This document shows positions 35,353-43,868 of a stretch of 64,000 nucleotides of DNA, piece by piece. The position numbers were made by a program, and so were the translations under genes. Origin of the DNA: Aggregatilineales bacterium. Lineage in GTDB: Bacteria; Chloroflexota; Anaerolineae; Aggregatilineales; Phototrophicaceae. Where the stretch lies: contig JAUQWZ010000046.1 in NCBI GenBank assembly GCA_030834905.1, positions 93,216 through 157,215 of the forward strand, read 5' to 3'. Below the pieces are notes generated by a model. That model did not search any database and was not told where the DNA came from. It saw only the letters and a program-made list of their open reading frames with translations. Positions within the stretch are counted from its first letter, which is position 1. Each line of letters starts with the position of its first letter.

Positions 35353-36528
35353 ATGACCATACTTGCTGTCATTCCGGCTAGGGGCGGTTCTAAAGGCATT
35401 CCACACAAGAACATCGTATCAGTGCATGATAAGCCACTACTTGCTTATACCATTGAACAGGCACGCGCTACACCTGCTATTGATCGCGTTATCGTTTCAA
35501 CTGACAGTTCAGCGATTGCTACCGTCGCGACGAAGTACGGCGCAGAGGTAGCCTGGCGTCCTACGGAAATCAGCGGGGATAAAGCGTCGAGCGAAGCGGC
35601 GCTGCTACATGTGCTCGATCACCTTCGCGATAGAGAACACTACACGCCCGATTTGCTGGTGTTTCTGCAAGCGACATCGCCTATGCGCCAACCTGACGAT
35701 ATCCAGAACGCAATTAATACCCTGTACCGCGAAAATGCCGATTCGCTTCTGTCAGTGACGCCGTTCCATGGTTTCTTGTGGCGCAAGCTACCGACAGGCC
35801 CGCAGTCAATTAGCTACAATTATCAGCACCGTCAAATGCGGCAGGATGCGCCTGAAGATTTCGTCGAAAATGGCTCGATCTATGTGGTCAAGACGGAAGT
35901 GCTGCGTGCCAATAACAACCGCTTAGGTGGGAAGATTGCGCTGTATCCAATGCGCGCACTCGACTCGTTTCAGATCGACGAACCGGATGATATCACGCTG
36001 ATAGAGCACCTGATGAGTCTGAACGACAAACCACTGCCGGATTTTTCAGCAGTGCGCGCACTGATCCTCGACTTTGACGGAGTGATGACCGATAACCGTG
36101 TACTAGTTGATCAGGACGGGCATGAGGCAGTCATGGTACATCGCGGCGATGGCTGGGGGATTGCCCGATTGCTCGAAGCCGGAATGCCGGTTTATGTGAT
36201 CTCGACTGAGAAAAACCCTGTAGTGGCGGCGCGCTGCCGTAAGCTGAACATTGCTTATTTTCACGGGCAGGACGATAAGCTAACAACACTGCAAAACCTG
36301 GCACACGAACTCGGAATAACTCCAGGCCAGCTTGCCTATTTAGGGAACGATGTCAATGATCTGACATGTATGGAGTGGGTTGGCTTGCCAATTGCCGTGG
36401 CTGATGCGGTGACTGAACTAAAGCGTCTCGCATCTTGGATAACCCGAAATCCAGGTGGTTATGGCGCCGTACGTGAAGTAGCCGATCAACTCCTTAAAGC
36501 AAATATCAAAAAAAACATCGAATCTTGA
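35353..36528 (+). CDS. CMP-nonulosonic acid synthetase fused to HAD phosphatase
   Basis: The N-terminal 220 residues are a cytidylyltransferase of the CMP-sialate synthetase (NeuA) type: AVIPARGGSKGIPHKNI at 4-20. It activates a 9-carbon (sialic-type) acid to its CMP form. The C-terminal 165 residues are a KdsC-like HAD phosphatase with intact motif I (LDFDGVMTDN, nucleophile Asp240, Asp242) and GNDVNDL for metal binding. The same pairing is known in vertebrate CMP-sialate synthetases. With NeuB next to it, the phosphatase may act on a 9-phosphate intermediate (inference). The sugar could also be KDN, legionaminic or pseudaminic acid. Confidence 0.88.
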   Translation: MTILAVIPARGGSKGIPHKNIVSVHDKPLLAYTIEQARATPAIDRVIVSTDSSAIATVATKYGAEVAWRPTEISGDKASSEAALLHVLDHLRDREHYTPDLLVFLQATSPMRQPDDIQNAINTLYRENADSLLSVTPFHGFLWRKLPTGPQSISYNYQHRQMRQDAPEDFVENGSIYVVKTEVLRANNNRLGGKIALYPMRALDSFQIDEPDDITLIEHLMSLNDKPLPDFSAVRALILDFDGVMTDNRVLVDQDGHEAVMVHRGDGWGIARLLEAGMPVYVISTEKNPVVAARCRKLNIAYFHGQDDKLTTLQNLAHELGITPGQLAYLGNDVNDLTCMEWVGLPIAVADAVTELKRLASWITRNPGGYGAVREVADQLLKANIKKNIES

Positions 36529-36553
36529 GTGCGTTCAACTAAGGATCGTCACC

Positions 36554-37438
36554 ATGCAAAAACTGAAAATCGGGAGTCGCTGGATTGGTGATGGTGAGCC
36601 GTCGTTTATCATTGCTGAAATCGGTATCAACCATAACGGAAGCCTAGAAACTGCCAAGCGCCTGATCGATGCCGCGGTGCTAGCCAGCTGCGATGCGGTC
36701 AAGTTTCAGAAGCGGACCCCGGAATTGAGCGTGCCCCCGGAACAGCGTAACGTCATGCGTGAAACCCCATGGGGAAACATGACCTATATGGAATACCGCT
36801 ATCGCGTCGAGTTTGACGAGGCGGCATATTCACAAATCGATCATTACTGCCGCGAACGTGGCATTCTATGGTTCGCCTCACCATGGGACGTCCCCTCAGT
36901 TGACTTCCTGGAACAGTTCCAACCGCCGTGCTACAAGGTGGCTTCCGCGTCGTTGACCGATGCCGAAATGTTGCGCCATATCAACGCACTGGGGCGACCG
37001 GTCATCTTGTCGACTGGTATGTCCACAATCGACCAAATTCAGGAGGCTGTTCAATTGATCGATACGAGCAAGCTGGCAATAATGCACACGACCAGTACGT
37101 ATCCGTGCCCGCCGGAAGAACTCAACCTAAATATGATCCGCACATTGCGCGAGATGTACAAGGTGCCGGTCGGCTACAGTGGTCACGAGACCGGATTGCA
37201 AACGACCGTGGCAGCGGTCGTACTGGGCGCAAATCTGATCGAGCGGCATATCACACTCGACCGAGCAATGTGGGGCAGTGACCAGGCAGCATCGGTCGAA
37301 CCTCAGGGTTTCTCACGATTGGTGCGCGATATTCGTACTGTTGAACTAGCGCTCGGTGATGGACAAAAACGTGTGTACGACAGTGAACTGCCGATCATGA
37401 AGAAGTTGCGCCGTGTCGCGACCAGTAGCGCCAACTAA
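36554..37438 (+). CDS. neuB: NeuB-like nonulosonic acid synthase, no SAF domain
   Basis: Condenses phosphoenolpyruvate with a hexosamine or mannose-type sugar to a 9-carbon acid. The 294 residues hold the TIM barrel with FIIAEIGINHNG (about 18-29), KFQKR near 51, YKVASASLTDAEML near 127 and GYSGHETG near 210. It stops just where the C-terminal SAF (antifreeze-like) domain of NeuB/SpsE would begin (ending LRRVATSSAN), so it is about 50 residues shorter than usual NeuB. The SAF domain helps place the substrate in NeuB, so its absence is notable. No UDP-GlcNAc 2-epimerase is present. Follows the NeuA fusion by 25 bases. Confidence 0.85.
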   Translation: MQKLKIGSRWIGDGEPSFIIAEIGINHNGSLETAKRLIDAAVLASCDAVKFQKRTPELSVPPEQRNVMRETPWGNMTYMEYRYRVEFDEAAYSQIDHYCRERGILWFASPWDVPSVDFLEQFQPPCYKVASASLTDAEMLRHINALGRPVILSTGMSTIDQIQEAVQLIDTSKLAIMHTTSTYPCPPEELNLNMIRTLREMYKVPVGYSGHETGLQTTVAAVVLGANLIERHITLDRAMWGSDQAASVEPQGFSRLVRDIRTVELALGDGQKRVYDSELPIMKKLRRVATSSAN

Positions 37439-37495
37439 CCTGCGGTTAACGCAGCATTCAGCTAGAGTTTAGTGGTAGGGCATCGAGCATTTTCT

Positions 37496-38740
37496 ATGAC
37501 TGATTTAGCCATTCGTGTTGAAAACTTGGGCAAGATGTACCGCATTGGTGGTCCGCAACAGCGTTACAAGACCTTGCGCGAAGTGCTAACGACCACCGTA
37601 GGGGCGCCTTTTCGACGTATTCATGGCGTGCTGCGGGGAGAAGAGTACGCTGCTGCCGGTCTGACCCAAGAGCTGTGGTCGCTAAGAGACATCTCGTTCG
37701 AAATTAGACATGGTGATGTAGTCGGTATCATCGGACGTAATGGGGCCGGCAAGTCAACGCTCCTGAAAATCCTGTCACGCATCACTGAACCAACAACTGG
37801 TAGTGCCGACATCTTCGGCCGGATCGGGGCGCTACTGGAAGTCGGCACCGGCTTTCATCAAGAATTGACCGGACGCGAAAACGTCTACCTCAACGGTGCG
37901 ATTCTGGGAATGTCACGCAAAGAGATCGAGCGGAAGTTTGACGAGATAGTCGATTTCGCCGGTGTAGAGAAGTTCGTCGATACGCCAGTCAAACATTATT
38001 CGAGTGGGATGGCACTGCGATTGGGCTTCGCCGTTGCCGCGCACCTAGAACCAGACATTCTGGTGGTAGATGAAGTGCTCGCTGTCGGTGATACCGAATT
38101 TCAGAAAAAGTGCTTGGGCAAAATGACCAGTGTCGCCGGCGATGGCAGAACCGTGCTGTTCGTCAGTCACAATATGGCTGCGGTGCGCTCATTGTGTTCG
38201 AAGGGTATCGTGCTTGAATCCGGGCGCTTGGTCTTCATGGGCGGGACAGGTGACGCGCTGCACCTCTACCTTGATCACAAAAGCGAAACCACGACTGCTG
38301 TCGATACCAGCCGCCCGGTGGCGTTCACTAACATCCAGATCAATGAGCAGACGGGACGTACGATCGAGATGTCCGAGCCGTTCCGCGTTACGTTCGACCT
38401 ACTGCTGCAAGAAGAATTCGCCAGCTATTCACTGTTCTGTCAAATCAAGGATGCCGAGAACCGAATGGTAGTGCAATCGCGCGTCGAGAGCCTTTACGAG
38501 GGCTTTCCAACTTCATTGGGGCTGCACAGCCTAGGAATCGACTTTCCTGCGCTTTGGCTACGACCTGGCTCGTACACTCTTGATATCAAACTTGTTGCTA
38601 GCAAGCTCGGTGTGAATGCACGCTACGTCTCTGATACGGAATTGTTGGATGTGGTCGGCGACGCAACCCCGTCATCCCTACAAGGATTTCTCACCCCAAA
38701 AGTAACGTGGAGTCTAAAGCGCAGTGCCAATCTCGCCTGA
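37496..38740 (+). CDS. ABC exporter ATPase with C-terminal carbohydrate-binding domain (Wzt-like)
   Basis: The ATPase of the Wzm-like permease. The ATG at 37496 begins MTDLAIRVENLGKMYRIGG. Walker A is GRNGAGKSTLL; the signature is HYSSGMALRLGFAVAAHLEPD; the Walker B region is ILVVDEVLAVGD. The C-terminal part from about residue 260 is a beta-sandwich (FTNIQINEQTGRTIE, LFCQIKDAENRMV), as in Wzt proteins that read the end of the polysaccharide. Length 414 is right for this type. Confidence 0.92.
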   Translation: MTDLAIRVENLGKMYRIGGPQQRYKTLREVLTTTVGAPFRRIHGVLRGEEYAAAGLTQELWSLRDISFEIRHGDVVGIIGRNGAGKSTLLKILSRITEPTTGSADIFGRIGALLEVGTGFHQELTGRENVYLNGAILGMSRKEIERKFDEIVDFAGVEKFVDTPVKHYSSGMALRLGFAVAAHLEPDILVVDEVLAVGDTEFQKKCLGKMTSVAGDGRTVLFVSHNMAAVRSLCSKGIVLESGRLVFMGGTGDALHLYLDHKSETTTAVDTSRPVAFTNIQINEQTGRTIEMSEPFRVTFDLLLQEEFASYSLFCQIKDAENRMVVQSRVESLYEGFPTSLGLHSLGIDFPALWLRPGSYTLDIKLVASKLGVNARYVSDTELLDVVGDATPSSLQGFLTPKVTWSLKRSANLA

Positions 38741-38775
38741 ATACCCGTCGAGTGAATGTAGCTTGAGGCTATGCA

Positions 38776-40806
38776 ATGACGCTTTCTGACACAAAGGTCG
38801 TTCTCTGCGATTCGTGCGGCGCACCGGACAAGACTCTGGTTTACGAAGATAGACGAGCGGGCAGAGTGTACGCTGCCTGCCAGCAGTGCGGGTTGATCTA
38901 CTGCCAACCGGCGGGTGCACCGATCTTCCGTCCAACCTCGCGTGTCGATGAGCAGACATTTATGCTTGATGAAGCGAACGATCTTGAGCGTTACAGCTTT
39001 CTGACGGATCACGACGTACTGCACAACATCGTGCGGGGGCGAATGCTACTGGTCAACGCGCGTTTAGGCGGCTTCCTGCGACTGATGCAGGCGACTGGCT
39101 GGGAAGCTACTGGGCTGGAACCCGACGCCGACTTTGCGGACAAGCGTGCTGAGCGCTATCAGGTCAATATAGCGCAGCAGCACTATGAAGACATAGTATA
39201 CACCGACGGCACATTTGACCTGATCGTCGGTTTCAACGTGTTAAACACTGTAATCTCTGCTAAACATTTTCTGGAAAAAGTCGTACGTGAATTGAAACCG
39301 GGTGGATATGCGTATTTTGAAGTCCCTTCACTTGATTGGGTGCTGCGCCGCGGCAGAAATGTTGTGCTGGCGAGCAACTTTATCTATTCGCGCGGTTCAC
39401 TTGAAGCCCTGCTGCTGCACCATGGACTGTGTCCTACTCTACTGGTCGAAAGCGCCGATCATCTGCGCGTTGTCGCGCTGAGGAGAGATAATCTCGAGGT
39501 GGAGGCGCGTGCAAAGCTCGACTCCCTGCGTGGTGAAGTAAACCGATTCCGGTCGCTCAACCAGCGCCCGTTGACACAATGGCTGATGGCGGTCCCGGGT
39601 GGCCTACGTCGGGAATACACACGCGATGCGCACAACTTCGTCCCGAATCTCATGCGCCGTATGGGTATCTCTGAGCGGTATATCGAGCGGTTGCCTTATG
39701 TCCCGATTTCACATACTAGCGCGAGTAAGCGTCAGTTAATTCACTTCGGCATTCACGATAAAGGTAACGCTGGCGATACTCTGTTGTTCGGTGCAACGCG
39801 TCAGGTATTCGATAATGGCAACAATCCCTACAACTGGTCTCTGGAACGCCTGCACGCGAAAGTTCTGCCTTCAACCATCGCACGCATCAATAGTACAGCG
39901 CGTGGCGTGATTATCGGCGGCGGCGGGTTGCTGATCCGCGACACTGGTGCGAATGCCAATAGCGGTTGGCAGTGGAACTGCCCAATTGATCAACTCCGCC
40001 ATATTAAGGTGCCGCTGGTGGTGTTCGGCATCGGTTACAATCGCTTCCGCGACCAGTCGGACTTTGATCCGCTGTTCTGGGATCATATTCAGGAAACGAT
40101 TCGCCGCAGCGTGTTTTTCAGCCTGCGCAACACGGGTAGTATCAAACAGCTTGCGCCGTATCTCGAGGATGAAAGCCTACGCGACAAGCTGATGTATCAG
40201 CCGTGTCCAACGACCCTTATTCGCTATCTATACCCACAAGCCTATGTTCGACGTGATGGCTCACGCCGCCGTCTCGCCCTGAACATCGCCTTTGACCGCC
40301 ATTGGCTACGCTTTCAGGGACAGGAAAACTCCATCCTGACGCAGATTGCGCGGGCGGCAAAGCGCGCCACCGCCATGGGTTGGGAAGTCGTCGCGGCGCT
40401 GCACTGCAAAAGTGACCGTAATTTCCTGCCATGGTTGATCCGCGAGCAGGTGGCTTTCGAGGAAGTCGCACTGTTCGACGCCGAAGTTCCGCAAATCTTA
40501 GAGTTCTACAGTAGGATTGATCTGGCGGTCGGTATGCGCGGTCATAGCCAGATGATTCCCTTCGGGGCAGGCGCAGCAATCATCTCGCTTGTGTCTCACA
40601 ATAAGCTCCAGTATTTTTTGGACGACCTTGGGCACTCAGATTGGGGGCTGGAAATCTTTACTCCAGATCTAGAAGGCAGACTTGTGGAGATGATCGGTAC
40701 GATCGGTCAAAACCTCCAAGAAGTGCAAAACGAAATCGGCAGACTGCAAGAACACCTATGGGCGATCACGCAGCAGAACGTGCAAACCATTCTGACCGCT
40801 CTGTGA
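38776..40806 (+). CDS. Methyltransferase-like and polysaccharide pyruvyltransferase fusion
   Basis: 676 residues in two parts. The N-terminal part (1-310) has a zinc ribbon (Cys11, 14, 35, 38) and a SAM-methyltransferase-like body with YTDGTFDLIVGFNVLNTVI and LEKVVRELKPGGYAYFEVPSLDW. Where the SAM loop (usually D-x-G-C-G) should stand near residue 91-102, the sequence reads MLLVNARLGGFL, which lacks the acidic and glycine pattern; SAM binding is doubtful. The C-terminal part from about 321 is a PS_pyruv_trans domain (HFGIHDKGNAGDTLLFG, GVIIGGGGLLIRDTG, GMRGHSQMIPFG). It may add pyruvate ketals to sugars. The fusion suggests paired tailoring of one residue. Confidence 0.75.
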   Translation: MTLSDTKVVLCDSCGAPDKTLVYEDRRAGRVYAACQQCGLIYCQPAGAPIFRPTSRVDEQTFMLDEANDLERYSFLTDHDVLHNIVRGRMLLVNARLGGFLRLMQATGWEATGLEPDADFADKRAERYQVNIAQQHYEDIVYTDGTFDLIVGFNVLNTVISAKHFLEKVVRELKPGGYAYFEVPSLDWVLRRGRNVVLASNFIYSRGSLEALLLHHGLCPTLLVESADHLRVVALRRDNLEVEARAKLDSLRGEVNRFRSLNQRPLTQWLMAVPGGLRREYTRDAHNFVPNLMRRMGISERYIERLPYVPISHTSASKRQLIHFGIHDKGNAGDTLLFGATRQVFDNGNNPYNWSLERLHAKVLPSTIARINSTARGVIIGGGGLLIRDTGANANSGWQWNCPIDQLRHIKVPLVVFGIGYNRFRDQSDFDPLFWDHIQETIRRSVFFSLRNTGSIKQLAPYLEDESLRDKLMYQPCPTTLIRYLYPQAYVRRDGSRRRLALNIAFDRHWLRFQGQENSILTQIARAAKRATAMGWEVVAALHCKSDRNFLPWLIREQVAFEEVALFDAEVPQILEFYSRIDLAVGMRGHSQMIPFGAGAAIISLVSHNKLQYFLDDLGHSDWGLEIFTPDLEGRLVEMIGTIGQNLQEVQNEIGRLQEHLWAITQQNVQTILTAL

Positions 40807-40822
40807 TTTGGCAAATGCCAAC

Positions 40823-41449
40823 ATGAGCTCGATGAAACGCTTATTAAGCCGCTTTCTGGCTCGCATGTATATACTGCTGTACGGGCATTATCGCTACTGG
40901 GAACAGCAACGCTGGACTCAAGATGGAACATTACTCATCGGCAAACACAGCTATGGTATGCCGAAGCTGGATATTTACCGCGGCAGTGAAAGCACCGTAC
41001 GCATCGGGAATTTCTGCTCTATCTCAAAAGGCGTGGTCATCATTACGGGTGGTATCCACCCAGACGACTGGGTATCAACTTTCCCATTTCGGATCAGATG
41101 GGATCTCCCTGGTGCTTTCGAAGATGGGATGCCGACGACCAGAGGCGCTGTCATCATTGGGTCGGATGTATGGATCGGTACGGATGTCACGATTCTTTCG
41201 GGTGTAACGGTTGGTGATGGAGCCATTATCGCCAGTGACGCTGTTGTCACACGAAATGTACGTCCGTATGCTATTGTAGCTGGAGTACCGGCACGCGAAA
41301 TTCGACGACGCTTTGACGATGAAACTGTCGATGCTCTGCTGAAAATCGCTTGGTGGAACTGGGACGATGACAAAATCCGGGCGGCAGTTCCGCTTTTGTC
41401 CAACAACAGCATCGGAGCCTTTATTAATCAGTTCAAAACGGATGACTAA
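40823..41449 (+). CDS. Hexapeptide-repeat acetyltransferase (CatB/streptogramin-type)
   Basis: A left-handed beta-helix acetyltransferase of 208 residues. It has GNFCSISKGVVIITGGIHP, VIIGSDVWIGTDVTILSGV (hexapeptide coils), IVAGVPAREIRRRF, and the C-terminal WWNWDDDKI, all typical of the CatB/Vat family. In a glycan locus the likely job is O- or N-acetylation of a sugar, not drug resistance (inference). The ATG at 40823 is the nearest good start; a TTG at 40808 would give five more residues. Confidence 0.85.
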   Translation: MSSMKRLLSRFLARMYILLYGHYRYWEQQRWTQDGTLLIGKHSYGMPKLDIYRGSESTVRIGNFCSISKGVVIITGGIHPDDWVSTFPFRIRWDLPGAFEDGMPTTRGAVIIGSDVWIGTDVTILSGVTVGDGAIIASDAVVTRNVRPYAIVAGVPAREIRRRFDDETVDALLKIAWWNWDDDKIRAAVPLLSNNSIGAFINQFKTDD

Positions 41450-41455
41450 TTAGAG

Positions 41456-42826
41456 ATGCAGTTTTTTAGACCTGCTGACAACGAGTATTTGATCTCAGAT
41501 CGCCATGCTGATGACCTGATGCGAACTTATGACAGTCTGACCAGTCATCTGCGCGTTGAAGGTTTTGATGTATCAAAAGCACTTCGTTATAGCTTCTTCA
41601 GAGACTGCTTAAAAACTACCGCATATAAGCAATATCGTTTTTTGAACAACCTTTATTTGAGCCGCCGAGAAGCGGATGTTTCATTTTGCCGTACTAGCGA
41701 TCATCTGTATTTTGTCACCGACAGCCCCACATCACGTGTAGACAAAATGATCGCTCGTGAATGCAAATGGCTTGAAACTTGCGGCGTGCCAGTCGGAGTT
41801 ATCTGGTCACAACATAGCCGGTCGCGTTCGCAACGACTGCGTGGCTTGCTCACAGTCAACACCCCATGCATAGGTATATCTGCAGCAGCAAAGGCTGACG
41901 CTCGCGCTGCTGCCGCTGCCTTAAGCAAAGTATTCAATTTTCCAGCACCGTTCATGACTTGGTTCATGCACAAGTTTTATCAGGTGACAGCACGTTATCG
42001 TAAAGCCGTGCGCTTTTTGGAAGATCTGAAAGCACCAGTACAAGCGTTATTTTGTGTGATTGAGTACGGTTTGGATACGTTCACGGTTTTAAGCGCAGCG
42101 CACCACTTGAAAGTGCCTTCTGTACTGATTCAGCATGGGTTTCTAGGACAGGAATGGCTTCACTATCCCATCATGTCAGAGAAAATCTGTGTATGGGGCG
42201 AGGTCGATGCTGAATGGTACCGCGCATATGGTCTAGACACGTCTCGAATTGAGGTAACAGGAACCGCCCGAATTCAACCTATTGAGTCGGATCATCGCGC
42301 ACGTGTTCGCCAAAAGTACAACCTAGCGCCAGATGAACGTGCAATTGTGTTTTATCCTCCACATCTTCACCGAGAATATCATAATGTGGCGGCAGCATTC
42401 CTGAAAAGCGCTCGAGTCGCAGCAACGGGCAAAACTCGTTGGTTTGTGCGTCCGCACCCGGTACAAAACGGCGAGGTGTTCGAAGCGATCTACAAGGACT
42501 TTGAAATTATCCCAACCAGCACATCAATTGATGATGCGCTAGCGCTGTCAGATGTAGTCCTACACGATTACAGTACGGTCGGGAAAGAAGCATCCTATCT
42601 TGGGCTTCAAACCGTCTGTCTTGAGCTTCAATCGCCTTATCCTACCTATTACAGGAAACTCCTGCACAATCAGCCAGTTTTCAGCCATCCTGACGAACTC
42701 GCTAGTTTCATACCGACGGTGGACGCAGGCAATCATCCAATCGCTGGGGGAACGCCCTTGCTAGCATATGGAGGTAGAGATGCTGCAGAACGAATTAGTC
42801 GCGTTATCCTGAGTTTCCTCAGATAA
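41456..42826 (+). CDS. Putative GT-B glycosyltransferase (CDP-glycerol/polysialyltransferase-like)
   Basis: 456 residues. The C-terminal half, with QHGFLGQEWLHYPIMSEKI (about 225-243), WGEVDAEWYRAYGLD, FVRPHPVQNGE and LHDYSTVGKEASYLG, fits the GT-B nucleotide-binding fold seen in capsule and polysialyltransferases and CDP-glycerol glycerophosphotransferase-like enzymes. No closer assignment is possible. Next to the nonulosonate genes, it may transfer that residue or a phosphodiester unit (inference). Six bases after the acetyltransferase gene. Confidence 0.6.
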   Translation: MQFFRPADNEYLISDRHADDLMRTYDSLTSHLRVEGFDVSKALRYSFFRDCLKTTAYKQYRFLNNLYLSRREADVSFCRTSDHLYFVTDSPTSRVDKMIARECKWLETCGVPVGVIWSQHSRSRSQRLRGLLTVNTPCIGISAAAKADARAAAAALSKVFNFPAPFMTWFMHKFYQVTARYRKAVRFLEDLKAPVQALFCVIEYGLDTFTVLSAAHHLKVPSVLIQHGFLGQEWLHYPIMSEKICVWGEVDAEWYRAYGLDTSRIEVTGTARIQPIESDHRARVRQKYNLAPDERAIVFYPPHLHREYHNVAAAFLKSARVAATGKTRWFVRPHPVQNGEVFEAIYKDFEIIPTSTSIDDALALSDVVLHDYSTVGKEASYLGLQTVCLELQSPYPTYYRKLLHNQPVFSHPDELASFIPTVDAGNHPIAGGTPLLAYGGRDAAERISRVILSFLR

Positions 42827-42863
42827 CATGTAGAGTTGAAGAACACATTGATACAAGTTCAAG

Positions 42864-43868
42864 ATGGTTGAGAGCCCTGAAATGAGCCAATTGCCTTCCC
42901 ATCAAGCAGTCCACATGCTCTCACCAGCACCAGCGATTCAAGTCAGCATTGTGATCGTTAGCTGGAATGTCATTGCTTATCTGCAACAATGCTTGGACTC
43001 GATCGCGGCGACGATTGTCAGCATCTCACACGAAGTGATCATCGTTGATAACCTGTCAAGCGATGAGACTGTCGCAGTCGTGACGAGTCGATATCCATGG
43101 GTCAAGCTGATCGCCAATCAGGAGAATGTTGGCTTTGCACGTGGCAACAATCAGGGGTTTGCGGTTGCTACAGGCGAATACGTGCTAATCCTCAACCCTG
43201 ACACAATCGTCCACGAAGGCGCAATTCAGGCAATGCTTGCCGTGCTCAAGAGCAACCCTGCCATCGGCATTGTAGGTCCCTATACGGTAGACGGCACTGG
43301 AGGTAGTCAATACACGTGTGCCCGGCGGTTGCCAACATTAAAAGAGGCTTTCTTCTGCGATGCGCTCCGATTGTGCAAGTTCCCAAGAATCGGAAGCTTT
43401 TTCCATCATTGGCTGAAATCGCCCTATGATTATGCTGTCAGCCAAGAAGTCGAGGCCATTTCAGGAAGCTGTATGATGATCGAGCGGGCGCTTCTGCTCG
43501 AGATCGGCGGGTTTGGCGAAGACTATATTCACGGCGGTGAAGACATTGAGTTGTGCTACAAAGCAAGGCAGTGTGGGCGGCAGGTGTATTATGCTGCAAC
43601 AGCGCAACTTACCCATTTTGGTGGGCGCAGCAGCCATCAAGTGTCGATTCGAACGGCTATCAATGCACGGCTCAGCCAAGCTGATTATTTCAGGCGGAAT
43701 ATCAGCGTACGTCAGGCAGCCTATTTCATTCTGATGGCACGGTACATTGAAAGCCCGATCACGATTTTAATCGCTGTGTTTGGCTTTCTTTTAGGCAAAC
43801 TCTCACTGCAACACGCTAATAACCGACTGGCGTATGCGCGGGCTGTCTATCGTTGGAATAAGCTATGA
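42864..43868 (+). CDS. Family 2 glycosyltransferase (rhamnosyltransferase-like)
   Basis: The N-terminal GT-A domain has VSIVIVSWNVIAYLQQCL (about 28-45), IIVDNLSSDETV and NVGFARGNNQGF, then ILNPDTIV for the metal-binding motif. A later GGFGEDYIHGGEDIELCYKA gives the acceptor-site ED motif. No strong membrane helix, though hydrophobic stretches near the C-terminus could touch the membrane. Adds a sugar to the growing repeat unit. An alternative start is the ATG at 42891. The stop overlaps the Wzy-like gene start by four bases. Confidence 0.88.
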   Translation: MVESPEMSQLPSHQAVHMLSPAPAIQVSIVIVSWNVIAYLQQCLDSIAATIVSISHEVIIVDNLSSDETVAVVTSRYPWVKLIANQENVGFARGNNQGFAVATGEYVLILNPDTIVHEGAIQAMLAVLKSNPAIGIVGPYTVDGTGGSQYTCARRLPTLKEAFFCDALRLCKFPRIGSFFHHWLKSPYDYAVSQEVEAISGSCMMIERALLLEIGGFGEDYIHGGEDIELCYKARQCGRQVYYAATAQLTHFGGRSSHQVSIRTAINARLSQADYFRRNISVRQAAYFILMARYIESPITILIAVFGFLLGKLSLQHANNRLAYARAVYRWNKL

